Shown here piece after piece: positions 1 through 43,534 of a DNA stretch of 64,000 nt (position 1 is its first letter; every line of letters starts with the position of its first letter). The notes under the pieces are model-generated. The model searched no databases and was not told the DNA's origin. It was given only the letters and a program-made list of their open reading frames with translations. The DNA lies in the NCBI GenBank assembly GCA_945859605.1, contig OX243825.1, positions 21,745,696 to 21,809,695 on the forward strand, read 5' to 3'. The stretch comes from Lumbricus rubellus (taxonomy: Eukaryota; Annelida; Clitellata; Crassiclitellata; Lumbricidae). A program made the position numbers and the translations under genes.

Positions 1-164
1 TAATACATACAGTGTTTGACGCAACAATTGTAGGCCCTATAGATACGCTACATGCAAAGTTAGAATAACTGAATACAGCGAGATCTATAACATGACGACT
101 GGTTCCACGGATTTTGAGATCTATTGGTTTTTCAAAGTGAAGCCAAGCTCTTACAGTTCTTTAT
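1..164. other. unique flank, no gene seen
   Basis: Moderate-complexity sequence before the C-rich block. No exon, splice pair or repeat was recognised. Confidence 0.5.
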
Positions 165-1461
165 TACATACTAGCTGGGGTACCCGGCGTTGCCCGGGAA
201 ATTTAGGATTAGACCAGCTCAGGCCACAACCAAACCACACCCCACCTCCACCCCACCCCGTACACCACCCCTTCCATCCGTTCCCGCTTCACCCCTTCAC
301 CCCATCCTCACCACACCCCCACCTCCACCCCAAAAAACCCCACCCCACCCCGTACACCCACCCCTCCACCCGCCCCCGCTTCACACCTCCACCCCTCCAC
401 CTCACCCACCCCCACCCTCACCACACCCCGTTCACCCGACCCATGCCACCCATTTCACCCACCCACACCACACCTCCACCCCACCTCCACCCCACCTCGT
501 ACACCCCACCCCCTTTCATCCGCCCCCGCTTCACCCCTCCACGCCACCTCCACCCCATTCTCACCACACCCCCACCTCCACCCCAAAGCCCCCACCCCAC
601 CCCACCCACCCACCCCCTCCACCCGCCCCGCTTTACACCTCCACCCCTCCACCTCACCCCACCCACACCCTCACCACACCCCCACCTTTACCCCACCTCC
701 ACTCCTCCACCCCACCTCCACCCCACACTCTCACCACATTCCCACCTCCACCCCCGAACCCCACCCCACCCCGTCCACCCCACCCCGTTCACCCGCCCCA
801 TCCCACCTTTTCCGCCCTCCACCTACCACCTCCACCCATCCTACACTCACCCCTACCCTCCACCCCACCACCCGAACCCCCAGCGCAAGCCAGCTCCCAC
901 CCCACCCCACACCCTCCACCAACACACCCCAAACTCACCCACCCGACAACACCCCACCACACTCTGACCACTCCACCGGCACGCCGCCCGTGAAATTAGG
1001 GTTTTCTGGGGAAAAAATTTCCACCCCATCCCCCCCACAAAACCCCTCCCCACCCCAACCCCACTAACTCCGACCTCCATCGGTAGGCCAATTATAGTAG
1101 GACTTTACAGCAAAGCGGATTGGAACATCACTCACATCAGCTGCGTTTATATAATGGCCATGCAAGCGTTTAAAAAGGTGTTTAATAAACGTAGGGTTTT
1201 TGCCCCCACCGTGGCCCCCATGGTGGGGGAGATTCGCCAACCACTCCACTGGGTGGTTCCGATGGCCTTCTGTCCATGTGCAAAGTTTGAAATCAATACC
1301 TGCATTTTTGTGGAAAAAATTTGGGGGTTTCGCCCCCCACCCTGACCCCCATGGTGGTAGAGAATCGCCAACCCCTCCACTGGGTGTCCGACGCCGAGAC
1401 GGAGAGAGTAGTGAAGGTTTGGAGTGAAAAGGTCAAAAACTGTCGAAATGCATTCCGGTCA

Positions 1462-1493
<32 letters not shown>

Positions 1494-1520
1494 GACAGAA
1501 TCTTCTCTTTATTAATATAG
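165..1520. repeat. C-rich satellite block with possible element ends
   Basis: The block opens with TACCCGGCGTTGCCCGGG (near 180), runs through about 770 bp of imperfect CACCCC/CTCCACC repeats (222-990), and then holds a duplicated unit. The segment at 1187-1255 and that at 1319-1386 both read roughly CCCCATGGTGG followed by a shared CTCCACTGGGTG. It ends with an (AC)n run (1464-1492) and CTTTATTAATATAGATT, which resembles CTTTATTACATACTAGC at the left end. Similar end sequences occur on interspersed elements of other invertebrates; I cannot assign a class. Open frames here are low-complexity Pro/His translations and not genes. Confidence 0.6.
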
Positions 1521-2539
1521 ATTATTATGTACTTGAAGGATCCGAATTGTAGGAACTTCTAAATTTCTTCTAGATGGTTGCTTTTGCTAAAAATCAAGAC
1601 CTCAGCAAGACCCTGAAACTACTCGGACTTTAATTTAACGCTCATGCGAGATACGGGGATTGCAGCGGATAGAGAATATACTCATGATAGTGCTTCATGA
1701 TCAAAATGCCTTGACTGGTCATAAATGATTAGTTTCTATGCCTATCGTATCAACTGCAGTTCAGGAGCATGTTTGAAGTCGTTTGATAATATTTCAGATA
1801 GACGGTTTGAACTGTACGTGTATCACATGAAATAGGTTTAGTGTAGAGATCGTAAGTGAGTCGTTAGTTTTAGTCCTACGAAAAGAAAGAACCTACGCGG
1901 ACATTTGCGCAAAGACATTCTTCAAGGTGAATCGAGTGACATAGTTCTCGTATCAAATAAAAGACGTAGGCTACAGATTCCGCTGCATTCGTGAGCTTCT
2001 GGTGAATCATTCGCAGCTTTTCGACATAGATTTATGAGTTCTTGACATATCGGTTTACAGGCTTTAGTCAGTTTGTAGTCCATCAAGAGGAAAGAATTTC
2101 AATTAAGTATGCACTGAGACTTTGACCAAATAAAACCGGTTTGTTGTGGTGAAGTTTACAAATTATATTTTATTTCTTATGGGGAAAAAACGGAAGAATT
2201 TCGAAAACCGCGTGAAGACTACTGTAACAACTGTGAGAGGTTGGAGTTAAAGATTGGAAAAGCTCGATATAGTTTCAAATTCCTTTGCAAGAAGTTCTAA
2301 GATTCGTATTTAATCTTCATGCAGGTCATCTTGTGATCAAACGGCAATCTAGATTTGTTGGCACAGGAATTGTGTTAGCCTACACCAGTGTGAGATATTG
2401 CAGTAGGCCTACGTGATAGATCTTCAGAATTCCAGAGGACCTCGTAGTATCGAAGTTGCGAGGGGAATCGCTGGACGAAACTGTATCGCTGCCCATCTGT
2501 GAGGTCAACTGTGTCGCGATCTCCATAAAGTCAAGAAGA
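1521..2539 (+). other. unique 5' flank of gene 1, probable promoter/5' UTR
   Basis: About 1 kb of non-repetitive sequence lies directly before the signal-peptide exon of gene 1. It should hold the promoter and 5' UTR by position, but I could not identify a convincing TATA box or initiator. The sequence around the chosen ATG has A at -3. Confidence 0.4.
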
Positions 2540-34052
<31,513 letters not shown>

Positions 34053-34392
34053 CGTTGCAATCGCACGATGACGTCATAGTCACGTGATTTGTGCGTATGG
34101 GAAACACGGATGGCAGCGACTACCTTAAAACAACAGCGTGTGAATATTCATGATGTTGTAACTGTGGTGACGTGTCACTTGAAGCTCGTCGTTGCGGAAA
34201 TCGTCAATGATGATTATTTTGGTGAGATGGGTCTTGATTGGTCAATTAAGACCCAAGTGTGTTGACAATGCGAGGTTGTGGAACATTGTACATAAGACCT
34301 TGAACTGCTATGTTCTATTGTAATAATAGCCTTACTTACTCTCGTTCTGTTGTGATGAACTGTGAGAATGGAAAATAATGAGAACAAAGGAC
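34053..34392 (+). other. gene 1 3' UTR / downstream flank
   Basis: Unique sequence after the stop. No AATAAA is present; AATAAT near 34322 and 34374 are weak candidates. Confidence 0.4.
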
Positions 34393-34860
34393 CATGGGCG
34401 GAGACTGGAGGGGGGGGGGGGACGAACGAGTGGCGTCGACGGAAAAACGCGAGATTTTGGACTGACGAATCACTGAGTCGCCGACGAAATTTTCCACGTT
34501 TGGCGACCAAAATTTCTGACGACCTTTTTTTCATCCGACCGAACTTTCCTGAAAAAATACCCATTTTTCCCATGAAAAATACCCATTTTCCCCATGAAAA
34601 ATACCCATTTTCCCCATTTTCCCCATAAAAAATATCCATTTTCCTCATGAAAAATACCCATTTTCCCCATTTTCCCCATGAAAAATATCCATTTTCTATA
34701 TTTCCCCATGAAAAATATCCATTTTCCTCCCAAAAGTTGATGCCTTTTTTTAGTCATAGCACTCAACAATTAGAGAGGAACACATACATGGGCCGTACCC
34801 CAACACATTCTTTGAGGGGATCGTTCTTCTGTCTCCCCCCCCCCTAAGTCTTCGCCCATG
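34393..34860. mobile_element. non-autonomous hAT-like element 3
   Basis: 468 bp. Left end CATGGGCGGAGACT, right inverse CATGGGCGAAGACT, with an identical 8-bp duplication CAAAGGAC (34385-34392, 34861-34868). The interior 34550-34735 is a tandem of about 22 bp around GAAAAATACCCATTTTCCCC. Confidence 0.87.
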
Positions 34861-34904
34861 CAAAGGACAAGCTTCTTGATGGTGAACGATCATATAGCCA
34901 TGGC

Positions 34905-35085
34905 TTTTTTAAAGAATTATTGAGACTGCATGCACAACCCGGTTTTCCCCCTTCCCATCCTCCTTGGTAAATTATTCTCAATCGTATGACAATGAACCTT
35001 TTAAAACTATTTTTAACTGCACAGAAGTGCTTCTAAAACTGCACGAATCTCTTTAGTATTGCACTTTTTTTTAAACCTTGGTGTA
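34905..35085 (+). repeat. dispersed repeat Y, copy 1
   Basis: Shares TCCATGGTAAATTA-like, GACAATGACCTTTT-like and AACTGCACAGAAGTGCTTCT motifs with copies at 43535 (minus), 50812 (plus) and 60715 (minus, partial). Class unknown. Confidence 0.7.
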
Positions 35086-35119
35086 GCCGCCTCTGGCTAG
35101 AAATAATATGATCAAAAGA

Positions 35120-35390
35120 CGATTTTTTCTTCCTCTCTCCGTCTCTCTTCGTCTCTCTTTCTCTCTCTGCCTCTGTCTCTCTTTATCTGTCTCTCTACCT
35201 CTTCTCAACAAAAAGGATTTTTTTGCTCAGATGAGACATTTTGTAGAACTTGTTGATAATGACGATGACTATGACGACGACGATGATGACGATGATGACG
35301 ATGACGACGATGACAATGATGATGACGATGGCAATGACTATGACGACGACGATGATGACGATGACAATGATGATGATGGTTCGGCGCTGT
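35120..35390. repeat. CT tract then (GAC/GAT)n
   Basis: 35127-35210 is CTCTGTCTC-rich; 35255-35380 is GACGATGATGACGATG. The Asp-rich frame is a repeat translation. Confidence 0.88.
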
Positions 35391-35655
35391 ACCCAGCTGA
35401 AGCTAAGGAAAACTACACGTGTAGTTTTCATACATTTAGCAATCGAATTCTGGTGAGAACTAGGCATATGGAAATGTTAGCATCGAGCGGCTGCAAATCC
35501 TGCATTAGTCTAATAGCGACCACAATGCAGCAGCATCCCAATGTATAATGCCTTTTGACGGTCTTTATGGCTTAGCGCTGTCATGTGATGTTTTGCTTCC
35601 ACGTAGCATTTAGTTATATTCTATTCCTTAATCCACTGTTGGCCACGATATGTCT
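35391..35655. other. unique sequence
   Basis: No feature was recognised. Confidence 0.4.
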
Positions 35656-35800
35656 ATATTATGTCTCTGTCTCTGTTTGCGTGTCTGTCTGTTTGTCGCT
35701 CTTTCTTTTTCTCTTTCTTTCTCATTCCTCTCTCTCTGTGTCGCAGTCTTTCCATCTCTGTCTCTCTTTATCTGCCTGTCTGTCTGTCTCTTTCTCCTTC

Positions 35801-35833
<33 letters not shown>

Positions 35834-35998
35834 TTATCTTTCTTTTCTCATTCCTCTCTCTCTCTATGTCATAATGTCACAGTCTTTCCCTCTCTGTCTC
35901 TTTTTATCTATATGTCTGTCTCTTTCTCCTTTCTCTCTCAATGTCTTTCCCTCTATATAGGCTATATATCTCTCTCTCTTTGTATGTCTGTCTCTCTG
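35656..35998. repeat. CT-rich (CTCT/TGTC) array
   Basis: Contains a duplicated module with TCTTTCTCATTCCTCTCTCT (near 35720 and 35845). Confidence 0.92.
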
Positions 35999-36975
35999 AG
36001 AAAGGTGACCATAAACATAACATTATGGTCAGCTTTCATGGACAATTCGGCTTTCCAAGGAACGACCGCAATACAGAGAGAACACAGCATATGTTCGTGC
36101 TAAACTACAGCGCAGCCAAGCAACAGATATATATGCATTCGACGTCAACGATAATATATCGCCGCAAGCAAAGCAGAGTCGTCGGTTGAAATAGCCATTA
36201 AAAGCAACGACGATGTCGCCCGCAGCTTTACAATGGCGCAGACATCGTAAACGTTATATAGGCGGCCATGTTCCATTGCGAAAACGCGAATCGTTCGCTG
36301 GCAAACGAAACGCCGATTCGGATTTAATCGCTCAGTAGACTAGGTTCGTGCGGAGGCGAGCCGAGCGTGATTCCCGGCACGTAGCAGACGGCATAACCGC
36401 TGCCACCGCCGGCGTTTTATCTATTGGACCCTGCCTGGGGTCGGCAGCCGACTCAAAGCCGTTTTCCCTCAACTGGTCGCAAGGCATAGGCCTAACCGTC
36501 TGTCCCCGCGAGAGTGGCGGTGTCGGTAGTTCGGCCGTTATCAGCATGCGACAGATTCTCCGTTGGCGAGCATTTCGGGGACGATTCAAAGAACACACCG
36601 TGCGCGGCTATAGGAAAGTCTATCCCAGAAGTCGTTCGTCGATCGGTCAAAGCATTTATCCGAAATCCGCATTTGCTAAAGGATTTGTTGTAAGCGTGGA
36701 GGGAGCGACGGGTCTTCTTGCGTGTTTTCATTCGATCCGCAATGTGAGCTTTCCCGTTTAAATAAACCTTTTAATGCGCACTGCGGTAGAATCTCATCAG
36801 TCAGATGTTGTCTATATGTTTGGTCCAATTGTGCGCCTCTGCATGAATGGCAGCTTGAAAGAGCGAAAATTTTGCCCCATGAAGTGATTGATGTTTACCA
36901 ATTCTATGCTCACTCCAACTAAACCACGCGACATGAAACGATGAACAGATTGACTAACGTGAAGTCATCATTTCA
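35999..36975. other. CpG-rich unique region, possible promoter
   Basis: 36180-36760 is rich in CpG (GCGAAAACGCGAATCGTTCG, CGTGCGGAGGCGAGCCGAGC), in contrast to its AT-rich neighbours. It is open for 137 codons on + and 88 on -. It lies 10 kb upstream of the first visible protease exon and could be its promoter or first exon, or an unrelated gene fragment. No signal peptide or astacin prodomain was found. Confidence 0.35.
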
Positions 36976-37249
36976 GCTTGCACTTTAGTTGGCTATAACG
37001 CGGTGTCATCTCTTAGCATTTCTCTATTATAATAAACCCTATATAGTTAAAGATGCAGGAATACATGTAGGCCTAGACGACCGTGAATTGTCGTCCATTC
37101 AACTTGTTGTTTTCAACCGAGAAGCTGCCATGTCGCAAAAAATATTTCAGCAGAGGGCAAACATTCCCGCGGAGAATGTTACTTACCACTCTACCAAGCT
37201 TCACATAGATCTAATAATATGCATGCAACGCCAACGGGAGCGTTTATAC

Positions 37250-37619
37250 CAGCGGTTCCCAACCCGTGGCCCGCGGGCCAAAAGTGGCCCGCGAGGCCTC
37301 ACAAAATGGCCCGCCAGGCCCCAACAATGGCACTCATCTCTCAAAGAATTAACAAAAATATATGAAAAGTTGACAATTTGGACACGATTTAACATAATTA
37401 TGATCATTTTTTACTACAAATTATTTTATTTTGAAGTCTACAAACATCAAACATTCTACTTTGAATTAATTATAGCAATTTTATATGCTTTAAGTTAATT
37501 AAATTTCAGCATTGTGGCCCCCTAAATGCTATAATGTCCTTTAACTAAGAAACAGTGGCCCTCGCGTCCTCCAACTTATAAAAAGTGGCCCTACAGTCAA
37601 AAAAGGTTGGGAACCACTG
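37250..37619. mobile_element. hAT-like element family C, full copy
   Basis: 370 bp. Left CAGCGGTTCCCAACC, right inverse CAGTGGTTCCCAACC, with an identical 8-bp duplication GTTTATAC (37242-37249, 37620-37627). The interior has GTGGCCC-rich ends and an AT-rich centre. A partial relative is at 48380-48608. Confidence 0.9.
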
Positions 37620-38069
37620 GTTTATACGGACTCGCTGCAGTGCCTTTTGCGAGCAAATTCGGCTGCAAGTTTAAGAATGAGAAATTCGTATGTAGCCTCT
37701 ATACGGTGTAAGATTTCTGCTCCATCTTGTTGAAAGAGCCGTGCGGCATCAGCACAGTTACGACAACACTACTGAAGCGTGTATTTCCTTGGTTTTCTCT
37801 TGCAAGCTGGCTATAACGCGAAGTCTTCTCTCTGCATTGCGATATGTCGTGTAGTTAAGGATACAAGAATACATGTACGGCCGTGAATTGTCATCATTTC
37901 AATTTGTTGTTTTAAACCGAAAGCTGCCATGTCGAAAAAATTCCTCAAAGGGCAAAAATTGGTGGAGACCGTTACCTCAATGGACTCCATACAAAATCAT
38001 CGCATATACATGTAATTTATGCCTGCAACGTCAACGGGGTTAAATTGACCATGCATCATATACGGAAAC

Positions 38070-38286
38070 CAGTGGCGGCGCCAGGATTTCAGTTTTGTGG
38101 GGGTTGAACTCCGGGAAAAAATTCCATTTTCACCGCCAAAATTTCTGATGACTTTCTTAGTCATCAGCTTCATTTTTTGGGGGAGGGGCTGAACGTCGAA
38201 ATATGTCATTTTTGCATGGGGAAAAAATGGATCGCCTATTTTGCGGGGCTTAACCCTCCTACCCCCCCCCTCCGCCGCCGCTACTG
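38070..38286. mobile_element. non-autonomous hAT-like element 4
   Basis: 217 bp. Left CAGTGGCGGCGCCAGG, right inverse CAGTAGCGGCGGCGG. The flanks are ACGGAAAC (38062-38069) and ACAGAAAC (38287-38294), 7 of 8. Confidence 0.84.
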
Positions 38287-38470
38287 ACAGAAACGCTGGT
38301 GCCGCACTGCCGTTTATGAGCAAATCCGGCTATAAACTTAAGAATGGGAAATTCTAGCTTCTATAAAATTTCTTTTGCTCAAACTCTTTTGAAGAGATGT
38401 GAAATAGCATTATGATTACAGAGAGATCGAAGAACGTGCACTGACTGAAACGTGTAGGCTATTCCCTTTG

Positions 38471-39145
38471 ATACAGATTTTGCAAAGAGCTTCCGTCTCA
38501 ATTTCCTTCCGAAACAATCAGCAGATCTCACCATCGTGAAAATTCTCTGTCATGTACGAATTCTGTTAAATTTTGCAGCCGACTGCATTCCTTGAAAATT
38601 CACCCAGATGAGATCAATTTCTGCAGATTTTACAGGAAGCAAACTGAATCGGAAACTCTTTGTCCATCTCCTGTCGCTTAGCAGAATGTTTTAACGGATT
38701 TCGTCCGCTTAAATGCTTCAGAAAGTAGATACGACTGCACTGTTCTGCAAAGATATAGGACCTACATTGTATTGCATTCAATTAATTGGAGACTTTGTTT
38801 CGCACATCCACGAATAGTTAATTAGCATTTATGGACTTTGAGTAAGTCTTCGCTCATAGTCCGTTGCTCGTAGTCCTTCGCTCACAGTTGCTCAGCGCCA
38901 GAGATAGGCCTATACTCTGAACAAAATTATGGTCAAGTGCGCCCTTCTGAACTTTAGGAAAAGGACAATATCAAACCGCAGTTGTGCTGTGTTGTATTGC
39001 ATGGGCAAATGACACAAAATCGTAATATTTGAAGTGACTTCTATTGGTTTTCACATATCCATGATTATAAATTATTGCCTATCTTCCTTAATTTTAAGAA
39101 AGAGGACCAACAGCGAGAGAAATGGCGACGTCGGACATTTGAACC
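38471..39145. other. unique sequence
   Basis: TCGCTCATAGTCCGTTGCTC-type short repeats near 38850-38890. No exon was recognised. Confidence 0.45.
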
Positions 39146-39310
39146 TGCAGAGAAGAAAAATAAGGGGAGGAGGAGGAGGAGGAGGAGGAGAAGAAAGTTG
39201 TTGATGAAGAAGAAGATGAAGACGAAGAAGAAGAAGAAAAAAAGAAGAAGAAGAAAATGACGAGGAAGGAGAAAGGGAAGAAGAAGGAGAAGAAGGAGGA
39301 AGAATCTTTC
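39146..39310. repeat. purine (GGA/GAA)n tract
   Basis: About 150 bp of nearly pure purine: AGGAGGAGGAGG then AAGAAGAAG. Confidence 0.93.
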
Positions 39311-40015
39311 TTTTAATTAAGATCCAGGTGACAATGATCATTCCAATTAAATGTCTCATATAGATATAAGAATTTTTGCATTGAATAATTCGAGTGAGAA
39401 GGATATGATGTAACCTACTTCTAGAATTCACCGAGTGACTTCTAGAAGGCGGTTTCATCTAGTGATCCTAAACAACCAAAATGGCGGCCGATAATTAATG
39501 TTAACCCGCTTTATGGTGTTTCGGTTAATTGTGGACGATGTGAAGGACTGTAGTTCACTTTTACCATTACAAAAACTGTTTGTCCATGCCTGGAAAATTG
39601 CACCATAAGAACTACTTCACGTACCCTCTTTTCAACATCGTCATAGCAACGGTAAACACTAACCTCCTTGGCCATCTCCCAGTCTACATGTGCCTGCCTA
39701 GCCCTTAGTCTTTCGATTCTTAACAAAACCGAATCGAAGATCTAATTGATTTCCTTCTGAAAGAACTCATTTGAATTATTGAATACGTTGTGTTCCCACG
39801 ACTGCAGTTAAAAAGCCGTTTCAATTGCTGCAATTAAGTTCATGCAATCTGGTGCAATCGCGTCAGTAACGATCGCATGTGCAAATAAATCGAATGCCAA
39901 CCGACGATAACTTAGTTCGTCAGTCGCTGCTGACGCTTTTATAGAAAGGTTCTTTCTCGACGATGAAAAGGTCAATTTCTGTGCATTCAGAAAAGGACTC
40001 TGACGTTTCGGCGCC
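39311..40015. other. unique sequence
   Basis: TTCTAGAA and CGAATCGAAG motifs only. No exon, and no protease N-terminal sequence, was recognised. Confidence 0.45.
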
Positions 40016-40795
40016 GACTATAGCCGTTTAGAGCATAGAGCAAACATGTCGCTGTGCAGAATGCAAAGCGACCTTTTAGCACGGAACAAAAATCAAAATG
40101 CTAGACTGGATATGATGCAAGGAGTAGAAACTACTAGAGTAAGTAGACACGATGAAGTGCATATAACCTGCAGCAGAAAAATTAAAACACGGAGTATAAA
40201 ACTCGAAATACTAGACCAGATAAAGTGCAGATAGGTTGCAGTAAAAAATCAAACGTAAGGAATAAAACTCGAAATGCTAGACAAGATAAAGTGCAGATAG
40301 ACTACAGTAACAAAACCAAACGCACCGGTAAGGAATAAACTCGAAATAGCCTACTAGACACGATAGCCTGCAGTGCATGGAGAAAAAATTATCATGCTAG
40401 ACTGGATATGACGCAATAAAAAACTCGAAATACTGGGCCTGATATCGTGCACAAAGAAAATCCACGAAACTAGGCTATAATATGGACATGACGCATAAAA
40501 GCTATAGTCAAAATGCTAGACCAGACATGGCGCATAGACACAAAATCAGAGCACTTCCATAAATCAGAATGAAAAACTTAATGCGACGCACAAAATAAAA
40601 CACGAAATCCTATGTAGGCCTACAAAACATGGCATAAAAACAAATTTAAATTCTGCACCAGACATGACGGCATAGAAGAACGCAAAATTCTCGACCATTC
40701 ATGCAGCATAAACAGAAATCGAAATGCAAGACCAGCAGCCATGACGACGCATAGAGCAAAAATCAAAATGCTAGACTGGACACCAGCGCGACGGA
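40016..40795. repeat. degenerate minisatellite, CTAGAC core
   Basis: More than ten diverged units around AAAATCAAAATGCTAGAC, CAGA(C/T)A(T/A)GACGCA and TAGAGCAAAAA, with spacing of about 45-65 bp. The first unit (near 40035-40110) and the last (40750-40785) are the most alike. Confidence 0.75.
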
Positions 40796-41400
40796 TGTGA
40801 GGCGTAAAGAAGTCCGGTCGACCAATACACAGATGATCACAACAAATGGACTCAATGCGTCAATATATGCTCAGCGGACGACGGCGCCTCTAGCGGTTGG
40901 TTCTCTTATCACCCATAACGCCCCAGTTCACACAATCGGATGGGAGAGTCGTGTCTATTATTACGCCGTGCAACGCCGGGCACACTAGCGGACGGACTAG
41001 CGGGGTGGGGGGGGGGGCGAGGGACGTTGCCTCCTCCTTTCTTAGTCGTAATATACTCGGTGATGGAGGAAACTTTTGGCGCACATCAAACGCGAGAAAA
41101 CAATTCTGAACGGCTTTCTATTCAGCCGGAAAAGTCCATAAATCTCCGAAGATGCGGAAGAGTCCGAGAAGGAGGAGGAGGAGAGAAGGATGAGGAGGTG
41201 GAGGAGGACAAGGAGGAGAAGGAGTCTTCTCGTTCGTTCATGTCCGCCGGTGGATTCATGGTGTGGCAGTCAGAACCAGTCAGAACCAGATAGGACCAGT
41301 CATGGCCAGTCATGGTCAGTCTGGCGATCTTGATATGCAAAGCAAATCTCGCGAGATCAAGGCTGGCCGTTGTTATGGAAACGTCCACGAGTCGTAATGT
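40796..41400. other. unique, GC-moderate sequence
   Basis: Poly-G at 41006-41015, a GAGGAGGAGGAG stretch near 41170-41220 and a local CAGTCATGGCCAGTCATGG duplication near 41300. No gene was recognised. Confidence 0.45.
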
Positions 41401-41710
41401 ATATATTTATGTGTCACCACCGAATATACATGTATATAATTATATCGTAACATGTATGTATGTATGCAAACTTCATACATGTACACATAATTATACGACA
41501 CACATATACATTTGTACATAGATACATAATGTATACATATACTCATGAATACATGTATACCAATCTCATACACAATTGCGTATGCATCATGAATTCAATA
41601 CATGCATGTACAATTGTACATACATACACAGTTACGTACATATATATGCATGTATACACACATATACGCATACTTACTTGCATACATACATACATACATA
41701 CATGCATACA

Positions 41711-41741
<31 letters not shown>

Positions 41742-41800
41742 CATACATACATACATACATACATACATACATACATACATGCATACATACATAGCCTACA
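41401..41800. repeat. (ACAT)n array and AT-rich approach
   Basis: Near-perfect CATA units at 41684-41780. 41400-41680 is a degenerate ACATGTATA-type lead-in. Confidence 0.92.
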
Positions 41801-42015
41801 TTCACGCTTAAATGCATGCATACAAGTATGAATGTCTCATGATAATTCGATTTAACGGCAGAGCTGTTACGACTCCACATCATCGTGTAAGACTTACGAA
41901 GACATAGAGAGGAATAAATAGTGAACTTGAATTAACTGAAGCAGTGGAGTATTAATGATAGGAAGAACACTGACTTCTACTCGAGTTTTGCAATCAAGCG
42001 ATGACCCAAGGAAGA
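41801..42015. other. unique sequence
   Basis: No feature was recognised. Confidence 0.4.
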
Positions 42016-42024
42016 GCCAAACCG

Positions 42025-42061
<37 letters not shown>

Positions 42062-42377
42062 TACCGAGACAGACAGACAACCAATAGAAAGAAAGACCGA
42101 CATACAGACAGACAAACCGAGATAGACAGACAGAGAAAAAAGACAAACATACAGAGACAGAGACAGACATTCTGAGACAGACAAACAGACAGACAGAGGC
42201 AGGCATAAAGAAACGGAGAAAGAAGGACCGACATACAGGGACAGTCAGACCATGCCAGACAAACAGGAAGCGAGAAATAAATAGACATACCGAGACAGAC
42301 ACATAAAGATATAATACAGTGATAGATAGCCAGAGAGAAAGACAGGCAGACAGATTCAGCAAGACATACAGACACAT

Positions 42378-42408
<31 letters not shown>

Positions 42409-42410
42409 AT
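42016..42410. repeat. (GACA)n degenerate array
   Basis: GACAGACA blocks at 42027-42062 and 42381-42408, with GAGACAGACA between them. Confidence 0.93.
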
Positions 42411-43530
42411 GTGAAGAAAATTAAAGTTGGACTACAGGGAGAAGGCCGTAGATGATAATATCCGGCAGAGAAAGGAAAAATATTATCGGCGAAGAGCATT
42501 ATAAAACCTCAACGGAATTTCAAGTCTTCAATATCGGCAAAACTTTCCACGTATTTCCACAATGAGTCGAAAATCAAACCAGGCAAAGGGAGAAAGACGT
42601 AGAAAGACACAGACGGAGACAGACAGAGAGCCAGAGGAACAGACTGACAAACAAATCCCTTGGTTCGTTACGATAGGTGACCCCAACCCTCGTAATGATG
42701 GCGTTTCAAGCGGACCGTATACCGATCGATATGGGCGTCACTGCAGTGACTATCGAGTTGAGATAAGCTCGTGGGGCGGAAGATAAAAGAGACACGGGCA
42801 GAGATAGGAAGAGGCAGAGGCACGCAGACAGGCAGAGAGATGGACAGGCGTGCATGAGGTCAGGCAGGAACACGCAGGGAGACTTACAGATCAGATGCAT
42901 GTATACACGATGCTGTGCGGCAGAACGAGTTTCAGCGATCGATTCATGCATTCACGCGAAATATATGGAGAGAAACAAACGATGTACTTAGGAGATATAT
43001 TATATATATATAGTGTATTAATATGTATTATATATAGTATATATTATACATATTTTGTATAATTTTATATATAATTATATATATATTAACGCTTTGAGTA
43101 TAGATGGACTTGAAGCGGCGCTGTGTGAGTGCTCCAAACTACACAAATAAATAATTATATTGAACTCTGGATAATATACGATTTGCTATTATAGCATAAT
43201 ATTTTGTGGTACTCTATTCTAACACAGGCAATTTGATTAATATTGCCATGTTCAATTGTTCATTCATAAAAAAAATTATGGAGTTGGGCTTAAATTCTAC
43301 TCTAATCAGTTTCAATTAGAATTGACGTAACATAAAACCATTAATAAATAAGCTACTTAATTGTTTACTCAATTCACAACATGCAGACACAATTTAGCTT
43401 CTGTGGTTATTAGCTATACAGATTCTTAGAAATCGAATCCATCCACTTCAAAGTTGTCTTTATTGTCGTTTTCTTTTTCTTCCTCGTTTACCTTAAGTGT
43501 CTCCCCTCCTCTAAGTATACATGTATATAG
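42411..43530. other. unique then AT-rich sequence
   Basis: 42990-43090 is a (TA)-rich palindromic stretch. The remainder is unique with no exon recognised. Confidence 0.45.
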
Positions 43531-43534
43531 TCCT

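Larger units (their letters stand above)
36976..38470. repeat. tandem duplication of a ~446-bp unit, each with a MITE
   Basis: Unit A (36976-37798) and unit B (37799-38470) align over their length: GGCTATAACGCG, GAATACATGTA, CCGTGAATTGTC, AAGCTGCCATGTCG, GCAACG(C/T)CAACGGG and GAGCAAAT(T/C)CGGCT. Without the inserts they are about 445 and 447 bp. No coding function was recognised. Confidence 0.85.

Noticed and set aside
222..993. Pro/His-rich frames of 267-291 codons on the + strand
   Set aside because: They are translations of a CACCCC/CTCCACC satellite; several frames stay open at once and none has codon structure or a domain.
36348..36761. 137-codon frame as the missing 5' exon of the protease
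   Set aside because: No signal peptide, no prodomain-like or astacin N-terminal motif, and no matching phase-2 donor was found.
42562..42786. Frame containing IPWFVTIGDPNPRNDG as an astacin N-terminal exon
   Set aside because: The resemblance to the astacin IPFVIGGNF segment is superficial, and the following conserved residues are absent.
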